NCBI GenBank assembly: GCA_951640165.1 | Contig: OX621237.1 | Span: 18,104,001-18,168,000, forward strand | Length of the DNA: 64,000 nt | DNA from: Pseudoips prasinana | Taxonomy: Eukaryota > Arthropoda > Insecta > Lepidoptera > Nolidae | Reading direction: 5' to 3' | Shown here: positions 44,108 to 56,938 of the stretch, in pieces | Numbering within the stretch: position 1 is the stretch's first letter | Layout of the letters: each line of letters begins with the position of its first letter | Made by a program: the position numbers and the translations under genes | Notes under the pieces: generated by a model | The model's input: only the letters and a program-made list of their open reading frames with translations | Told to the model about the DNA's origin: nothing | The model's database searches: none

Positions 44108-45130
44108 CATCGTGTGTATGTACTGTGTATATTGTGACTCATATTTCACAACGTTTCCATGACCATGTCGCCGGTATACCATTAATTGATTGTATAGTGA
44201 AGAGACACAATATAAATTGACCGTTTCGGTGAATTCCTACTATTAGGTTAACAGGTCGGCTTCGCCTTGCCGTATCGCGTCATCGTAAATCAAGCAGCGG
44301 AATAATCAGACGACGCCCGGGGTCCTAATCCGTTTAAGCTACTCATCCCTATCTGTGTCTCATGGAGACAATAGGCGGCTTTAGGTACCACAACTTGTAT
44401 TATCCATATGACCCCTGAATAGAATTCATGTGATGCAATTAATGTTAACTTTACCGCTTTCGATAGTAGCGTAGCGTAATCAGGCTTACAAAACACATGC
44501 ATATGTCCATACATGTCAGGATACCAACCATGCTTTTTCAGTAGAATTCGCCACAATTGTTCTCATTTCGAAAACTACCAAACACCAGTAACAGACAAAC
44601 CTACTATTACAATAACAAATGCAAATGACCGTCTCCTGCCCTTTGAATAACAGCTGGATATTGTCTATGTGTAATAAGCAACACTAGGCGAAGACAACAC
44701 TATAAAGTATTATTTTTGTGAGGTTGACCAAACAAATATGTTAGGATGTATCAATAAATTCAAATTATATTTAATTCTGCATCGTTTATGTATCAAAATT
44801 CCTTTGAAAGAACTTTTAAAAGTCGACAACACCATATTATGATATTTTGCGCAATGGTAACAGCTGTCATTTACTGTCGTAACATGAAATGGATTATATT
44901 ATCATAATCATTATAGGTAAGATATATGTAATAACGTGTCTATATTTAGGTAGAAACGTTGAATTCCCTACGAATATTGTGTCTTCGAGCCACGTACCAA
45001 TTTCAGCATATTGCAGCTGGTGGTGTGTTGAGACGTGGCGCGGTATTTGCGCGCGCGACTCGCATACTGATCAGCCTACCACGTGGCACGCTTGCTATCA
45101 CGATTAATTGTGGACAAGTTTCTTACTAAA
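44108..45130. other. Non-coding stretch
   Basis: No supported gene. 45010-45100 is GC-rich (GGCGCGGTATTTGCGCGCGC) with no recognisable coding signal. Confidence 0.4.
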
Positions 45131-45135
45131 TTTTC

Positions 45136-45613
45136 TGTATTTCGGATGTATAATATATAGTACTTTAACTACATATTATACATCCGAGTGCCTCGTTGGT
45201 CTAGCGGTAGCGTGTTCAACCGCAGATAATGAGGTCCTGAGTTCGAGTCCCAGGTCGAGCCAAAAAGTGATTTTGGCATTTTTCCGTAAAAAGAAATTTC
45301 TCAGTGTCAGCCCGAAGTCCTGAAGTTGGTGGTATTACACCCCCGTGCCTCGGAGAGCGCTTAAAGCCGTCGGCCCTGTACCTGACCTCTTTCCGGTCGT
45401 GTCGCTAGTCGTCCCATCGGATCATGACAGTGATGGAATAGAAAGTGCCCCTGTGTTTGCGCACACACTTGTGCATTATAATATGTCCTGCGCAATTGGC
45501 TAGTCTCCACTTTCCATTAGGACTGGCCGCCGTGGCTTTCGGTCGGGAGGACATCATATATATTATACATGTATTTGAAAACCTATGTATTTCGGATGTA
45601 TAATATATAGTAC
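45136..45613. repeat. 28-bp direct repeat bracketing a SINE
   Basis: An identical 28-mer (beginning TGTATTTCGGATGTATAATA) at 45136-45163 and 45586-45613. Each is followed by a partial inverted complement (TATTATACATCCG; AAATACATCCTAAATACAG), suggesting two copies of a very small palindromic element. Confidence 0.6.
45184..45560 (+). repeat. tRNA-derived SINE, family 3, full length with TSD
   Basis: Head CCGAGTGCCTCGTTGGTCTA, A-box TGGTCTAGCGGTAGC, B-box GAGTTCGAGTCCC, then a GC-rich body (GTGCCTCGGAGAGCGC, CCTGACCTCTTTCCGGTCG, TTGCGCACACACTTGTGCA, GGACTGGCCGCC). TATTATACAT at 45174-45183 and 45561-45570 is the target duplication. About 377 bp, with an apparently intact Pol III promoter. Confidence 0.85.
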
Positions 45614-45984
45614 AATAACTAATATAAAATACATCCTAAATACAGGAAATTGAGTGACACAATTTTATTTGGTTGACTACATTTTAATGGGATTAAATTG
45701 ATGCCGGCCTACCGATCGAGGTTCGTCTCTTGAATGTGTTAACAATGTAAAATGATTCGAGCTTTCACAACAAAAGATAAAGTGAAATGTACGATTTTAT
45801 TCCATTGCAATTTGTTTGTGATAAAATACTCAAACAAATTCCCTCTTATACATCTCATATTATAATATATAATATCATGGGGCATTTGGGGTATGTGTTT
45901 TGTTTGGATTTTGTGGGGTATTATTCTGAACTTGTGTTTTAATATTAAGGAAACAATAAATAAATAATACATAATTATTTACAC

Positions 45985-46214
45985 ATCGCCATCTGATTGT
46001 AAACTAAGCGGAGCTTGTACTATGGAAACTAGATAACTGATATACAACATATACTACTTTTCTTTTGTAAATACATATTTATATAGGTAATTACACCCAG
46101 ATTCAGGACAAACAGACGTGTTTATTCACACAAATATCTGTCCTGGTTGGGAATCGAACCCACGACCTCCGGCGTGAAAAACAAACATTTGCCAATCATG
46201 CCAACGGGCCCGTC
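45985..46214 (-). repeat. tRNA-derived SINE, family 4
   Basis: Complete in reverse: AGCTTGTACTATGGAAACTA, TTCTTTTGTAAATACATATT, B-box complement GGGAATCGAACCC, and the head complement TTGCCAATCATGCCAACGGG. Confidence 0.85.
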
Positions 46215-47817
46215 ATCGTGTCGTCATTGTGTGAGTACATTATTATCCAACACGTAACATAGATAAAATGATTAGGATTAGTTGTTCAACGTACCGATTG
46301 AACTAAAAAGTGCGGAGATTTTACGACATCTAGGATAGAAGTGGCCGTTTCTTATAGAAGTAATTTTGGCGTCTTTAGCAAACTTGTTTTATACCGTTGT
46401 TTGTTCGTATTCAGTATTCGCCGATTCATATCATACTAGTAAATATTTATAATACAGATTACTATATATAGTAATAATACTTCCATATTGTAGTCATACA
46501 CGTTATGATAAATTACATTTCTGTGAGAGATCTTTAAAGGAGATCGGACATTTTAGTATGGACTTTGGTCCAAGTGGCGTCGGATGATGAGAATTGCTTT
46601 ATTTATTTGATAATTTAATATTATAACACTTACTATACCCGCAAATAAATCGACACATAGAGAAAAAAGTAATTGACCCATAGGTATATCACCCGTATTA
46701 TTTTAATGAGTAGTTGTAATTATTATTTTTTTTACTGTTTATATGCAGATTATTAGAAAAATACGATATATATTACAGGTATTCATTAAAGCACACATAA
46801 CAATATAACATAACGCCTGTAAACCCCGAGGGCTTAAGCAGAGGTATACCTATTATAGTAATAATTATGTGTTTTATTTATATATAATAAAGGTTAAAAT
46901 AAATGTGTAATTAAAATATGTGCTGAGATGGCTGGGTTTGACTCGAAAAGATTTCGGGTAACATTTTGCCTTTCTCTTCGTAACACTGAACGATTACACA
47001 CTAAACACACAATGCCAGCACTAGGCAACATCTTGAAAGCCAAATCCAAAAGCAATATCACAAGTCCGTTTAAACGCGCCGAGTTTAAGTAATCGAGTAA
47101 GTAAATCAAAATATGTCCAAAAAGAAAGCCGGTACGAACAAAATAAAGAAACCAAACGATGTCCTTGCTGAATAATAGCGAATGACTCACTGACCTGTGA
47201 ACAATACGCACGGCGCAGGAGCATCACCCCCCGCCACCTCGAGGGGTAGCGGGCGCATACGGGCGGCGGGGAGTAAGTGCGAGTACTCGGTACTCGGCAA
47301 ATAAGTTTTGACCGAACAAAAGGCAGCTTTTTCAATTATTCATCTATAATAGTAGATACTTTCTGAACTGTATAACTTTTTTCTCCGTGGGCCGATTTTA
47401 TGGTGTCCATAAAAAAAAATATCCTACATTCACGAACTATTATATAGACTAGGTTTCATCAGCCGACGCCATTTGGACCACTTCCGCCCGTTCTCCTTTC
47501 TAGAATGAGTATCCCTATTTTCTATTGGTGGAGGTCTCTATATACATATACGTCAGTTATTATGGGTAAGGTAAATAATTAACACGATGTACCACTATTC
47601 GTTGCCTCCAAGTGTTATGGGGTGGAATGCTCTGCTGACCCCTTTTTCTGGGCATCTATTCTCCAAGAGCAGTATGTTTATATCATTCTACTATAGAGTT
47701 CCACTAAGGAAAAGAGTAAATGAGCTGCACTGCGCGCGGTTATCTTTCCCATACGATAAAGGAGCGTTGCTTCCCATTAGAAGACGTTGCGATTAAAAGG
47801 ATGGCACAATTGCGCAA
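46215..47817. other. Non-coding stretch with a GC-rich island
   Basis: 47190-47290 is strongly GC-rich (CCCCCCGCCACCTCGAGG, GCATACGGGCGGCGGGGAG) and overlapped by open frames on the - strand, but I see no recognisable protein or splice pair. It could be a promoter or regulatory element. Confidence 0.35.
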
Positions 47818-48155
47818 TGTAATCCTACTAATATATTAAACGCAAAAGTTTGTAAGTATGGAAAGACGGATGTTTGTTACTCTTTCACGTAAAAACTACT
47901 GAATGGATTGTAATGAAACTTTACAATAATGTAGCTTATACATCAGAATAACACATAGACTACAATTTATAAGATATTGTGTGAATTGTACAAAATATGA
48001 CGATACCTAAGTGCGTGCACTGTCAAAACCGCTAGAGGTACACATCCTACATATATTATAAATGCAAAAGTTTGTGAGTATAGATGTATGGATGTGTTTC
48101 TTAATCCAAAACTACTTTAACGCGGATGAAACCGCGGGGCATAACTAGTAGTATA
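47818..48155. repeat. Dispersed repeat, composite
   Basis: AATCCTACTAATATATTAAA, TTTGTTACTCTTTCACGTAA, then GTGTGAATTGTACAAAATAT, CAAAACCGCTAGAGGTACAC and a second ATATTATAAATGCAAAAG module ending GATGAAACCGCGGGGC. It mirrors 12538-13115 in reverse complement. Confidence 0.6.
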
Positions 48156-48459
48156 TAATATATGGAATGAGATGATTCTTTAAAGGTTAGATTTTTTTAT
48201 ACTTAAGTTATAAATAACACAAGTAGAACTTGTTTACTGCCACTGCCATTAACGTAGTTGTATGATTTTATAAAGAGTTTACGGTAATTCGCAGAAAACA
48301 TTGTATTCAGATAAATTTAGAAACAATCACATAAATATAATAATCACGTATGTTTCAATATAAAAGGGAAGAAATCTACTGAAAGATATTACAGTAGACA
48401 CATTGCAGTGGCGCTGATTCAATATGGCGTAACATGGCTTAGTTAAATTAAGTTCAAAG

Positions 48460-48596
48460 TACAGACGCCAGCACATCAAGTTACCCCAATTTGCAAAATT
48501 TACCCAATTGAAAGTGAACCTTATTTATGCTTTTGTGATAAAGATGAAAATTTATAAAAGAAATTTGACAGATTGGGGTATGTGCCGGCGTCTGTA
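48460..48596 (-). mobile_element. MITE family M1, copy B
   Basis: TACAGACGCCAGCACATCAA at the left and the inverted GCCGGCGTCTGTA at the right. The interior TTGAAAGTGAACCTTAT...GTGATAAAG is opposite in orientation to copy A. Confidence 0.85.
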
Positions 48597-49603
48597 CATA
48601 TGGATATACACAAAGTTCTTTGAATTTAAATCAACTAATCCTAAAATAATAAATTAAACATTTGCTTTCCGATAAATTATTTTTTCTAATAACGTTCAAG
48701 ATATGGACATTGCAAGAAGGGCCAAGCGCTTATATGGGCGGTCAACTAAATATTGGTATATAATATATTCGAATACATGCTTCTCAGTCATGATAAGTTT
48801 GCCGGAAGCTTGAAATTAATAAGGAAGTTAATTTTCAGTTCCCTATTGTTTGTTTAGTAGACACGATTAGCCCCAGCTGGCAATAAATATTGTATAATTC
48901 GGAAACTAATTACCTATAACATACCTAAATCTCCATTGTTATACTAAAAATATCCGAATTCCTTTTCATTATTAATGTCGATCCTGCGTCTGATCTCCCT
49001 CGCTCTCTCTCTCTCTCGTTTTCTTTAGATTATGAGAGGGAGATAATAGAGTGTGCCCTTTAGTTGACCAGTCTTTGTTGAGATTCTCTCCAGTAGTCGA
49101 ATTGCAAGCACTATTACTATTATATTATTTTATTTAATATTTATTTTATAGGTACTAATCAGGTATTTATAGGTTGTATCATAAATAGTAGACTTAACTT
49201 AAGGAGCGCTATCTATGTATCTGAAATAGTTATTTCCCTATTAATCAATACCAATTTAATCAACAGCAAAATATTTTTTGGCGGCCCTAATCAAATTCCT
49301 TAATCAGCCGATCGTGATTCTTATATGGGGAGTTAAAATTATAATTTGTAGTTTCCAAAAATTATACTTACTTTTTAAGGGAAGACACTAGTCTCCACGA
49401 CACAGGGATTGCTAGTGTGGAGTCTAGTGGACTGTCAAAGCTTCAGTGACAGTGACCTGTATTGTTATTGTTAAGTACTCATAAATATGTAATGTATACT
49501 AACTTATTTGTATTCAATAAATAACTTTATTACATAGACAAATTACGCTCCTTAACTTACGTCCACTACTTATGATACATCTTGTGTATTCCTTTCATTA
49601 ACT
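48597..49603. other. Non-coding stretch
   Basis: A (CT)n microsatellite at about 48999-49018 and a SINE-like scrap (GACACAGGGATTGCTAGTGT) at 49400-49419. No gene supported. Confidence 0.4.
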
Positions 49604-49893
49604 TTAATTTATGTTTTTTTTATGTAAATGTGTTTGCGCTTGACCACGATCTCGCCTGATGGTAAGTGAAGATGTGGTCGAAGGTGGACCGCGCGTACCC
49701 ATAAGATGCCTGTTCACTCTAACCTTGAATAAACCCATGTCATATGAGTCTGGAAACACGTCGTTTGGGAGGTTGTTCCACAGCTTAGCCGTGCGTATCA
49801 TGAAAGAGGAAGCAAAACGCTTCGTACGGCATAATGGGATTGCATTTACACAAACGTTCTTTCTGCTTCTTTGCTCCGTTAGATTTACGTTAT
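49604..49893 (-). pseudogene. C-terminal fragment of a LINE ORF2
   Basis: On the - strand a frame open for about 95 codons ends at TAA (49604-49606). It reads VCVNAIPLCRTKRFASSF, then MIRTAKLWNNLPNDVFPDSY and MGLFKVRVNRHLMGTRGPP. The RTxxLWNxLP...FPxSYxxxxFKxRVNRHL pattern is the standard extreme C-terminus of Jockey/CR1-group reverse transcriptases. The catalytic domain is absent, so this is a 5'-truncated copy whose 3' UTR lies toward 49500. Confidence 0.75.
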
Positions 49894-51740
49894 GTGCGCG
49901 TTAAGACAAATAAAGGTTTTTGCATAAGAAAAAATAACATAGCAGTAAAGGTACACTGATGCACTAAAATAAGAATTACACTTCGGAACGTTTACTTAAC
50001 ATTTAAAGAGTTCGTTAGACTTTCGTTCGTTACTACGAGTATTCCTACAAATACACGACATAGTTAGGATAGTCAAAGAAGTTTCAATGTTCCGAAAATT
50101 GACAAGAGCGAAAAAGATATTTAAATGCGGACTGTGGATGTGATTAGCCAAAAGACCCAACCATCCTATCCTACGAACCTACATCTGCGCACAAGAATTG
50201 AACTATTCATTCAGCTGCTGACATTTTCCACAGCACCTTTTCGTAGTCATTTAGAATAATAAAAACTTGAGAGGTGTCAAGGGACACCCGGATGGAACGA
50301 AGTTATTTCTTATTATGTACAAAAAACCTGTATACACTCAACAAAAATATCGTCGCGACACCACACTGTTCAATGCGAAATAGAAATGAAAATATCTGGC
50401 TTGCTTTCTATAAGAGAGAGAGAGAGAGAGAGACAGACACAGAAACATGCGCACGCCGCACAGCTGCAAAAAGTGTCGTGACAACTTTTCGTAACAATTT
50501 TTTCCGTCTAGCCCCCTTTCACAACGCGCGATAAGGAATTTTGTTCCAAAATTACTTCAAAAAGGCCCATACTTCAACATCAGCGTTCGGGGAAATTCTA
50601 AATCTACACATAATTCTATACATAGATCGGCTGACAGGTAAATTCATGACAGGCATCAGGCCATAAACGTTTTCGCATTTATCCCACCTAAACGCGGCAA
50701 GTCAGTGCCATTAATAGCCGTCCAACCCGAATAAACTTTAAAAGTGTTATATATTTTTATGAAGTTGACAACCTATTTGGACGAGGCAAATCGCGGTTGT
50801 CACACGATACACAGAGGTCACACGTTCGGTACCTTTGCAAATCTTGATCACATTTACCTCGGATGTTTATATAATGGATCAACTAATATATACATCCCAA
50901 GTACTGGCTGTCTACCGCCAAAAACGCCGATCGTCGTGATCGTGATCGACCTTCAAATAGATGAAGGTTGAAGATGACTAAATCACTCGTTCAATCGGCT
51001 TTTACGTTGAAAATCGATTACGTACCATTTATGACCATTGAAGCCGATTTTACGAATGATTCAGTCATTTTAACCTTTGTCTATTTGAACGCCAATCACG
51101 ATCACGGTGTTAAAGGGACTTAGGCCCCTGGTCATCATGGGTTTTGACATGAGATTACTGTTACTCGTATAATCATCAGTATACAATACTCAATATATAT
51201 TGGGAAAAGGCAAATATTGATGTCATGTATTTAATTTATGTAGTTAGCTTGATAGATGTAAAATTGTACGCTATCTACCGTCTCAGACTCAAAGGTTTCT
51301 GTTCTGACATTTCCGCTACATTTAACAGTCACGTTCTAAAAAGTTCGGGTTGAGCCTGTATACAAAAATACACATATGTTCAAGGATATTATTGACCGAT
51401 TCGTCCTTGAGTCTTCAGTAGAAGGTGAAAAGCAGCTATTTCTTTTTCATTTTCTATTCCCAGACAGTTTGCTAATGATTACTTGTATTTTATATAGTTA
51501 CGCCTTATAATATTATCTTTGCTTTTAAACTTGTGAACTATGTAAATTGGTCTCATATAATCAATAGATTCAATAGATGCTTAAGTACTTACTTAGTTAA
51601 ATGAGATTGAACAGATATCAGTACTTAGCTATCTCCGTGCCGTTACCTAAATATTTACTGGACACAATTCAATATAATTTCAAGATCATTAAGTATTACC
51701 CTTTTTCTTACAACGTAACCCCAATGGAAATTTAGTAATT
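49894..51740. other. Non-coding stretch
   Basis: An (AG)n microsatellite at about 50414-50432. Open frames at 50274-50534 and 50744-50971 (+) lack domain or splice support. Confidence 0.4.
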
Positions 51741-52014
51741 ACTAGCGGCCCGGTACGTGCTTCGCTACGTATAAGGCATAGTAATAAAAAAATGATTATT
51801 AAGTTAATTTATTCAAACTAAAAAATATTTTACATTGCTAAAAGATGTAGATTTTACACTTTTTCAAGACTTTTTTTAAATTTTCTCTACGTACAAACCT
51901 TCCCTGGACTTCCACGAATAATTCAAGACCAAAATTAGCCAAATCGGTAAAGGCGTTGTTGAGTTATAACATTACAACGAAAAGTGGCATTGATTTTTAT
52001 ATATATAGATGAAG
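51741..52014 (+). repeat. Dispersed repeat (ACTAGCGGCCC type)
   Basis: ACTAGCGGCCCGGTACGTGC at the start, CCTTCCCTGGACTTCCACGA and CAAAATTAGCCAAATCGGTA in the middle, and TATATATAGATG at the end. This is a widespread insect repeat, about 100 bp from the cadherin exon. Confidence 0.55.
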
Positions 52015-52114
52015 GTTAATCTAATGACATAAAAGAAAGCCACATACATCACCTTAGACAAAAAACTTTCCCTTTAATAATCTTCTTGAGCTAGACTACT
52101 ATATAATAGCTTAC

Positions 52115-52304
52115 CTGAATTCGGTTGGTTATCAGAGTTTGGCCGCGCCGATGGTGCTCCATCTCGTGCCTCGACCTCCAGGGCGTACGCTCCTTGCTTC
52201 TCTCTGTCGAACACCACCTTCGTGAAGATCTCGCCAGTCTGCATACTGATCTCGAAAAAGTCCTTTCCCTCGTTGCGCGGCGAATCAACGATGTAGTAAT
52301 AGAC
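52115..52304 (-). CDS. CadN: Internal exon of a neural-cadherin (CadN-like) gene
   Basis: Read on the - strand, TTTGCTTTTAG (acceptor) precedes 190 nt that are open in phase 0 for 63 codons plus one base, followed by GTAAGC (donor). The peptide begins VYYYIVDSPRNEGKDFFEIS, continues TGEIFTKVVFDREKQGAYA and ends LEVEARDGAPSARPNSDNQP. This is classical extracellular cadherin repeat sequence: FxI...TGEI, xFDRE (calcium-binding DRE) and YxLxVxAxDG. The long ARDGAPSARPNS phrase is what I recall from insect neural cadherin, a large membrane adhesion protein with many EC repeats. CadN genes have very long introns, consistent with the exon standing alone here. The exons that should follow (toward lower coordinates) were not found. 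Confidence 0.85.
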
Positions 52305-53332
52305 CTAAAAGCAAATAACGAATTATTAAGATTGTAACACACGTGCAAAGCCTACCCAGCATATTTGAAATCTTACGAACGTAACTAGCGAACCCTTCAT
52401 AAAAGACGTCACGTCGCGTCCAAATTCAAATATCTTTTCTTTTTATATGCACCGTGATATAAGTGTCGCTGTCATGTCAAAAAACTCATAAGGGCGGGAT
52501 TTTGACGGAGCGACGACTGAATAATAGTCTTCCATAGCTGATATTTATATAAAATTCGTGAAATTACTGCTAAACTCTTGGTAATGTGACGTTTCAATAT
52601 CCGCTCCAAAGATTCTATAAAATTTGCTGTTTTTTGTTTATCGTTAGTGTAAATGACACCTAAATATATCAATATATAAAGCGGTAAAGCGCAAAAGCAC
52701 CCTTACGCAAGATTCCCGACTGCTAGACTTGTAAGAAGTGACAGTTGACAAAATATAGAATTCGTTGGTACTGAAGCCTGGTATTGCGTTGACACGTGTC
52801 CAATTAGATTCTCTAGCTTTCATTCACAGCAAAAACCAGGTGAAAATGATTTCATACGGAAAAAATGCCGGAATCGAGTTTGGATTTCAATATAATTTTA
52901 AATATAAAAATGGGAGCAAAAGCTTCATCGTTATACTCGTATAATTTTTTGTTCGGTTACGATACCATTTTCGTTTAATAATGTATCTTTAAGCGAGATT
53001 TTTTTATATTCTTCAACCTATCGTTAAGGTTTTTTTAGGGATCCGAAGCTCAAATTAATAAAATGGAGCCTTTAAGGAATCCCTAACTCTCCGAAAATGT
53101 ATAAAGTTTGGTGGGGAAGAAACGTCAGGTGTTCAGATTAAACCGACAAAAATGCATCCAATAAATTATAATCTTAGCTACTTAGTTTATCCTTATTTGA
53201 TGCTATTTTGTATGCATAGAAGGAGTTTACTTTATTTTTTCAAAAAATATTATCGATGACTAATTAGGACTAGGTAGCTTGTAATCGTACCTTATTTAGT
53301 GTTACATTTGTATGGATAATTAATGAGTATGA
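52305..53332. other. Non-coding (probably intronic)
   Basis: Upstream of the cadherin exon on the - strand. No further exon or repeat recognised. Confidence 0.45.
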
Positions 53333-53590
53333 TGGCCCCTTTGGTCGTTGTTGGTAAATACTTGCCTTGCACGCCGCAAGTCGTGGGTTCGATTCCCACC
53401 CAGGACACATATTTGTGTGCATAAACATGTCTGTTTGTCCAGAGTCTGGGCGTAATTATCTATATGAGTATGTATTTACAAAAGAAAAGTAGTATATATA
53501 GCATAGTTATCTGGTTTCTATAGTAAATACACGCTCTGCTACGTTTGGGATCAGATGGCCGTGTGAATAATGTCGAAGAATATTATTATT
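53333..53590 (+). repeat. tRNA-derived SINE, family 4
   Basis: TGGCCCCTTTGGTCGTTG head, CACGCCGCAAGTCGTGG, B-box GGTTCGATTCCCACCC, body TTTGTGTGCATAAACATGTC, tail CGTGTGAATAATGTCG and an ATT repeat. Confidence 0.85.
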
Positions 53591-54540
53591 ATAGGATATT
53601 ATTATTATAGGATACTATTATTGACATAAACATTATAATAGGTATCGCATTAAAAAAATCCTATATTAGCTAATATTGTGCCAATAGGTCCTAAGGCCAT
53701 TAACGCCATGGCTTGCTTTTGGCGATTGAGTAAACGAAAGATTAGGGAACCCAAAACTACCTATATACCACAACGGCCGGCATTATAAGGTGGTGCATAA
53801 CGGCCGGTAGCCTATGTTCCCGCTGCGTTTTGAAACTAAATTTATTAGTGTTTCCGAGTACCTCATAGTGCCCGTAAAGTATCGTCATGTCCATACTTCT
53901 GTGTGTCCGCCAAGCCAAAAATCCTAGCCAAGTGCGAGTAAGGCAAGTAAGAAAGAGATGACAGAGATACGGACAGACGGACGCAGAGTCCCTTTTGCAC
54001 CCTTTAAGTACGGAACCCCCTAACTAAAAGGTGACTTATTTTAAGCGGTTAGCGTAGCCTCTGACGCCTGCACCAACATGGCATCATACAACCATTACTG
54101 ACCCTTCCACGCTCCCACAACAAGCTACTCCAACATACAGAAGACCACAACACTAAGGTAATATCTTGAGTTCCGTAAATTTTTGCTGGTCATAATTTTC
54201 TTCGTAATTTCTTACTAGACACAAGATGACTGTATAAACGGAAAGAATGGAAAGAGTACCTAACTGAAATATTTGAACAAACGTTGTAAGTTGCCTAAGA
54301 ACTTCGTACTGCTAAGTAGAATCCGCATTTACTATCACATCATCTCAAATGAAAATTAAGTTACAGAACTTGAGTTGTAGTCGGAGGTTATTTTATAGTT
54401 AAGTAAATTTTTCGTTGCCATGACCTCGGGCTTTACTGTGTTCTATTTTGATTGTTTTAGTTTTATAGTTGTCTAGTTTGATTTGGGTTTATTTTTAATA
54501 AACATGGTATTTTTAATAAAATCAATAGATTTTATATCTA

Positions 54541-54690
54541 TATAATTATGTAAGTAACAATGACTATAAGTTATCCGTATTTGTAATTTACAAAAGTAAA
54601 GTTGTAGGTATATGTAATATATCAGTTATCTGGTTTCCATACTACAAGCTTTGCTTAGTTTGAGATCATGTGGCCGTGTGGGTGCCGTAT
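54541..54690 (+). repeat. 5'-truncated family 4 SINE
   Basis: TATATCAGTTATCTGGTTTC, CATACTACAAGCTTTGCTTA and GAGATCATGTGGCCGTGTG match the SINE 3' half. Copied again at 55570-55719 by the tandem duplication. Confidence 0.7.
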
Positions 54691-54775
54691 TAATGGCCAA
54701 GAGTCGTTTTTCTTTTAAGAATAAACTACGAGTACATTTACTGGGAGCTCTTAACAATGTGTGAGCTGAATCAAC

Positions 54776-54927
<152 letters not shown>

Positions 54928-55001
54928 ATATTTATGTATGTATTAGCTATAGTATTATAGGTATGTTTAAGTTGTATATTATCCTTTATATATATTTATG
55001 T

Positions 55002-55818
55002 ACAGACGGACGCAGAGTCCCTTTTGCACCCTTTAAGTACGGAACCCCCTAACTAAAAGGTGACTTATTTTAAGCGGTTAGCGTAGCCTCTGACGCCTGC
55101 ACCAACATGGCATCATACAACCATTACTGACCCTTCCACGCTCCCACAACAAGCTACTCCAACATACAGAAGACCACAACACTAAGGTAATATCTTGAGT
55201 TCCGTAAATTTTTGCTGGTCATAATTTTCTTCGTAATTTCTTACTAGACACAAGATGACTGTATAAACGGAAAGAATGGAAAGAGTACCTAACTGAAATA
55301 TTTGAACAAACGTTGTAAGTTGCCTAAGAACTTCGTACTGCTAAGTAGCATCCGCATTTACTATCGCATCATCTCAAATGAAAATTAAGTTACAGAACTT
55401 GAGTTGTAGTCGGAGGTTATTTTATAGTTAAGTAAATTTTTCGTTGCCATGACCTCGGGCTTTACTGTGTTCTATTTTGATTGTTTTAGTTTTATAGTTG
55501 TCTAGTTTGATTTGGGTTTATTTTTAATAAACATGGTATTTTTAATAAAATCAATAGATTTTATATCTATATAATTATGTAAGTAACAATGACTATAAGT
55601 TATCCGTATTTGTAATTTACAAAAGTAAAGTTGTAGGTATATGTAATATATCAGTTATCTGGTTTCCATACTACAAGCTTTGCTTAGTTTGAGATCATGT
55701 GGCCGTGTGGGTGCCGTATTAATGGCCAAGAGTCGTTTTTCTTTTAAGAATAAACTACGAGTACATTTACTGGGAGCTCTTAACAATGTGTGAGCTGAAT
55801 CAACATTTCCTTTCGTTA

Positions 55819-55911
<93 letters not shown>

Positions 55912-56015
55912 TATAAATAATATATATAACGAAAGGAAATATATTTATGTATGTATTAGCTATAGTATTATAGGTATGTTTAAGTTGTATATTATCCTTT
56001 ATATATATTTATGTA
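55002..56015. repeat. Tandem duplication, unit 2
   Basis: Head-to-tail copy of 53973-55001. I see two substitutions (near 55349 and 55363) plus a (TA)n tract shorter by 16 bp. Very recent. Confidence 0.95.
55805..55940. repeat. Palindromic AT-rich repeat, copy 2
   Basis: Same arms as copy 1; total length 136 bp against 152 bp. Confidence 0.9.
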
Positions 56016-56938
56016 TATGTCTGTTGATCTCATATTCCATTTTTTTTTCTTCTATCTTACCATATCTTATTTCGATCTACTTTATCTGTACCTAATGCAC
56101 CTATCTAATTATCTCTGCACCACCTTAAGGTTGACTGGGAGAAAATGCCTTAGGCATTAAGTCCGCCTTTGTACCCATATGTGCAAAAAGTTTAAATAAA
56201 TAAATAATACTCCAGGATAATATTACTATTATAATAAGTGTAGTTAATCGGGTTTTGAGATTTTCCATACTCCGAATGACATTGTCTAAAAATAAAATCT
56301 GTTTAGAAAAAAAACACGACCGAATTCCATTTTCCTCTATAATATCCTAAGTTTGTAATCTGATTGCTAAAATAGAAGACGAAACCACGTAGACAGTATT
56401 GTATTCTGTGCCAAATAAAAATCGGTCAATACATATAGCTCAACATTAAAATACAAAAAATATAGAATCTAACTGGGAAACGCCTGCTTTTTTATCGTCG
56501 GCTAAAAATAAGACGTAGATTTTATATTAATTTTAGTTTAAATAGGGTATTGAAGGTTCCAATTCGGCAAAGTTGAATTATATAGGTAGTTTAATTAAGT
56601 ATTGATGTTGAAAGCTTAGAACGGAACACAAAATAACTAGAATGATAATTCAAATTCTGTATTACTTTCTCCTCTATCAGTGAATCTGAAAATAGACCGT
56701 GCCATTTAGGGTAAATGTTATTATTTTACTAAAGAATTTACTTTCTATGAGAATGATAGTAGATTACGCCAAGCGTGGCTAACTTACAAAAAATATTTAC
56801 CCAATCATACTTTACACAAATAATATAATTAAACAATGTTATATTTATATCTACCTACTAGATCATAGCGGTGGATGTGTACGGTGCGTAGACGGCGTTA
56901 ATACCACGCAACTTATACAATGCAATTGAAGAATAAAG
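56016..56938. other. AT-rich non-coding stretch
   Basis: 56095-56200 contains CACCTTAAGGTTGACTGGGA and GTCCGCCTTTGTACC before AAATAAATAAATA, probably a LINE 3' end remnant. No gene supported. Confidence 0.4.

Noticed and set aside
46894..47335. Two overlapping - strand frames of about 105 codons
   Set aside because: No recognisable motif or splice pair; probably due to local GC-rich composition.
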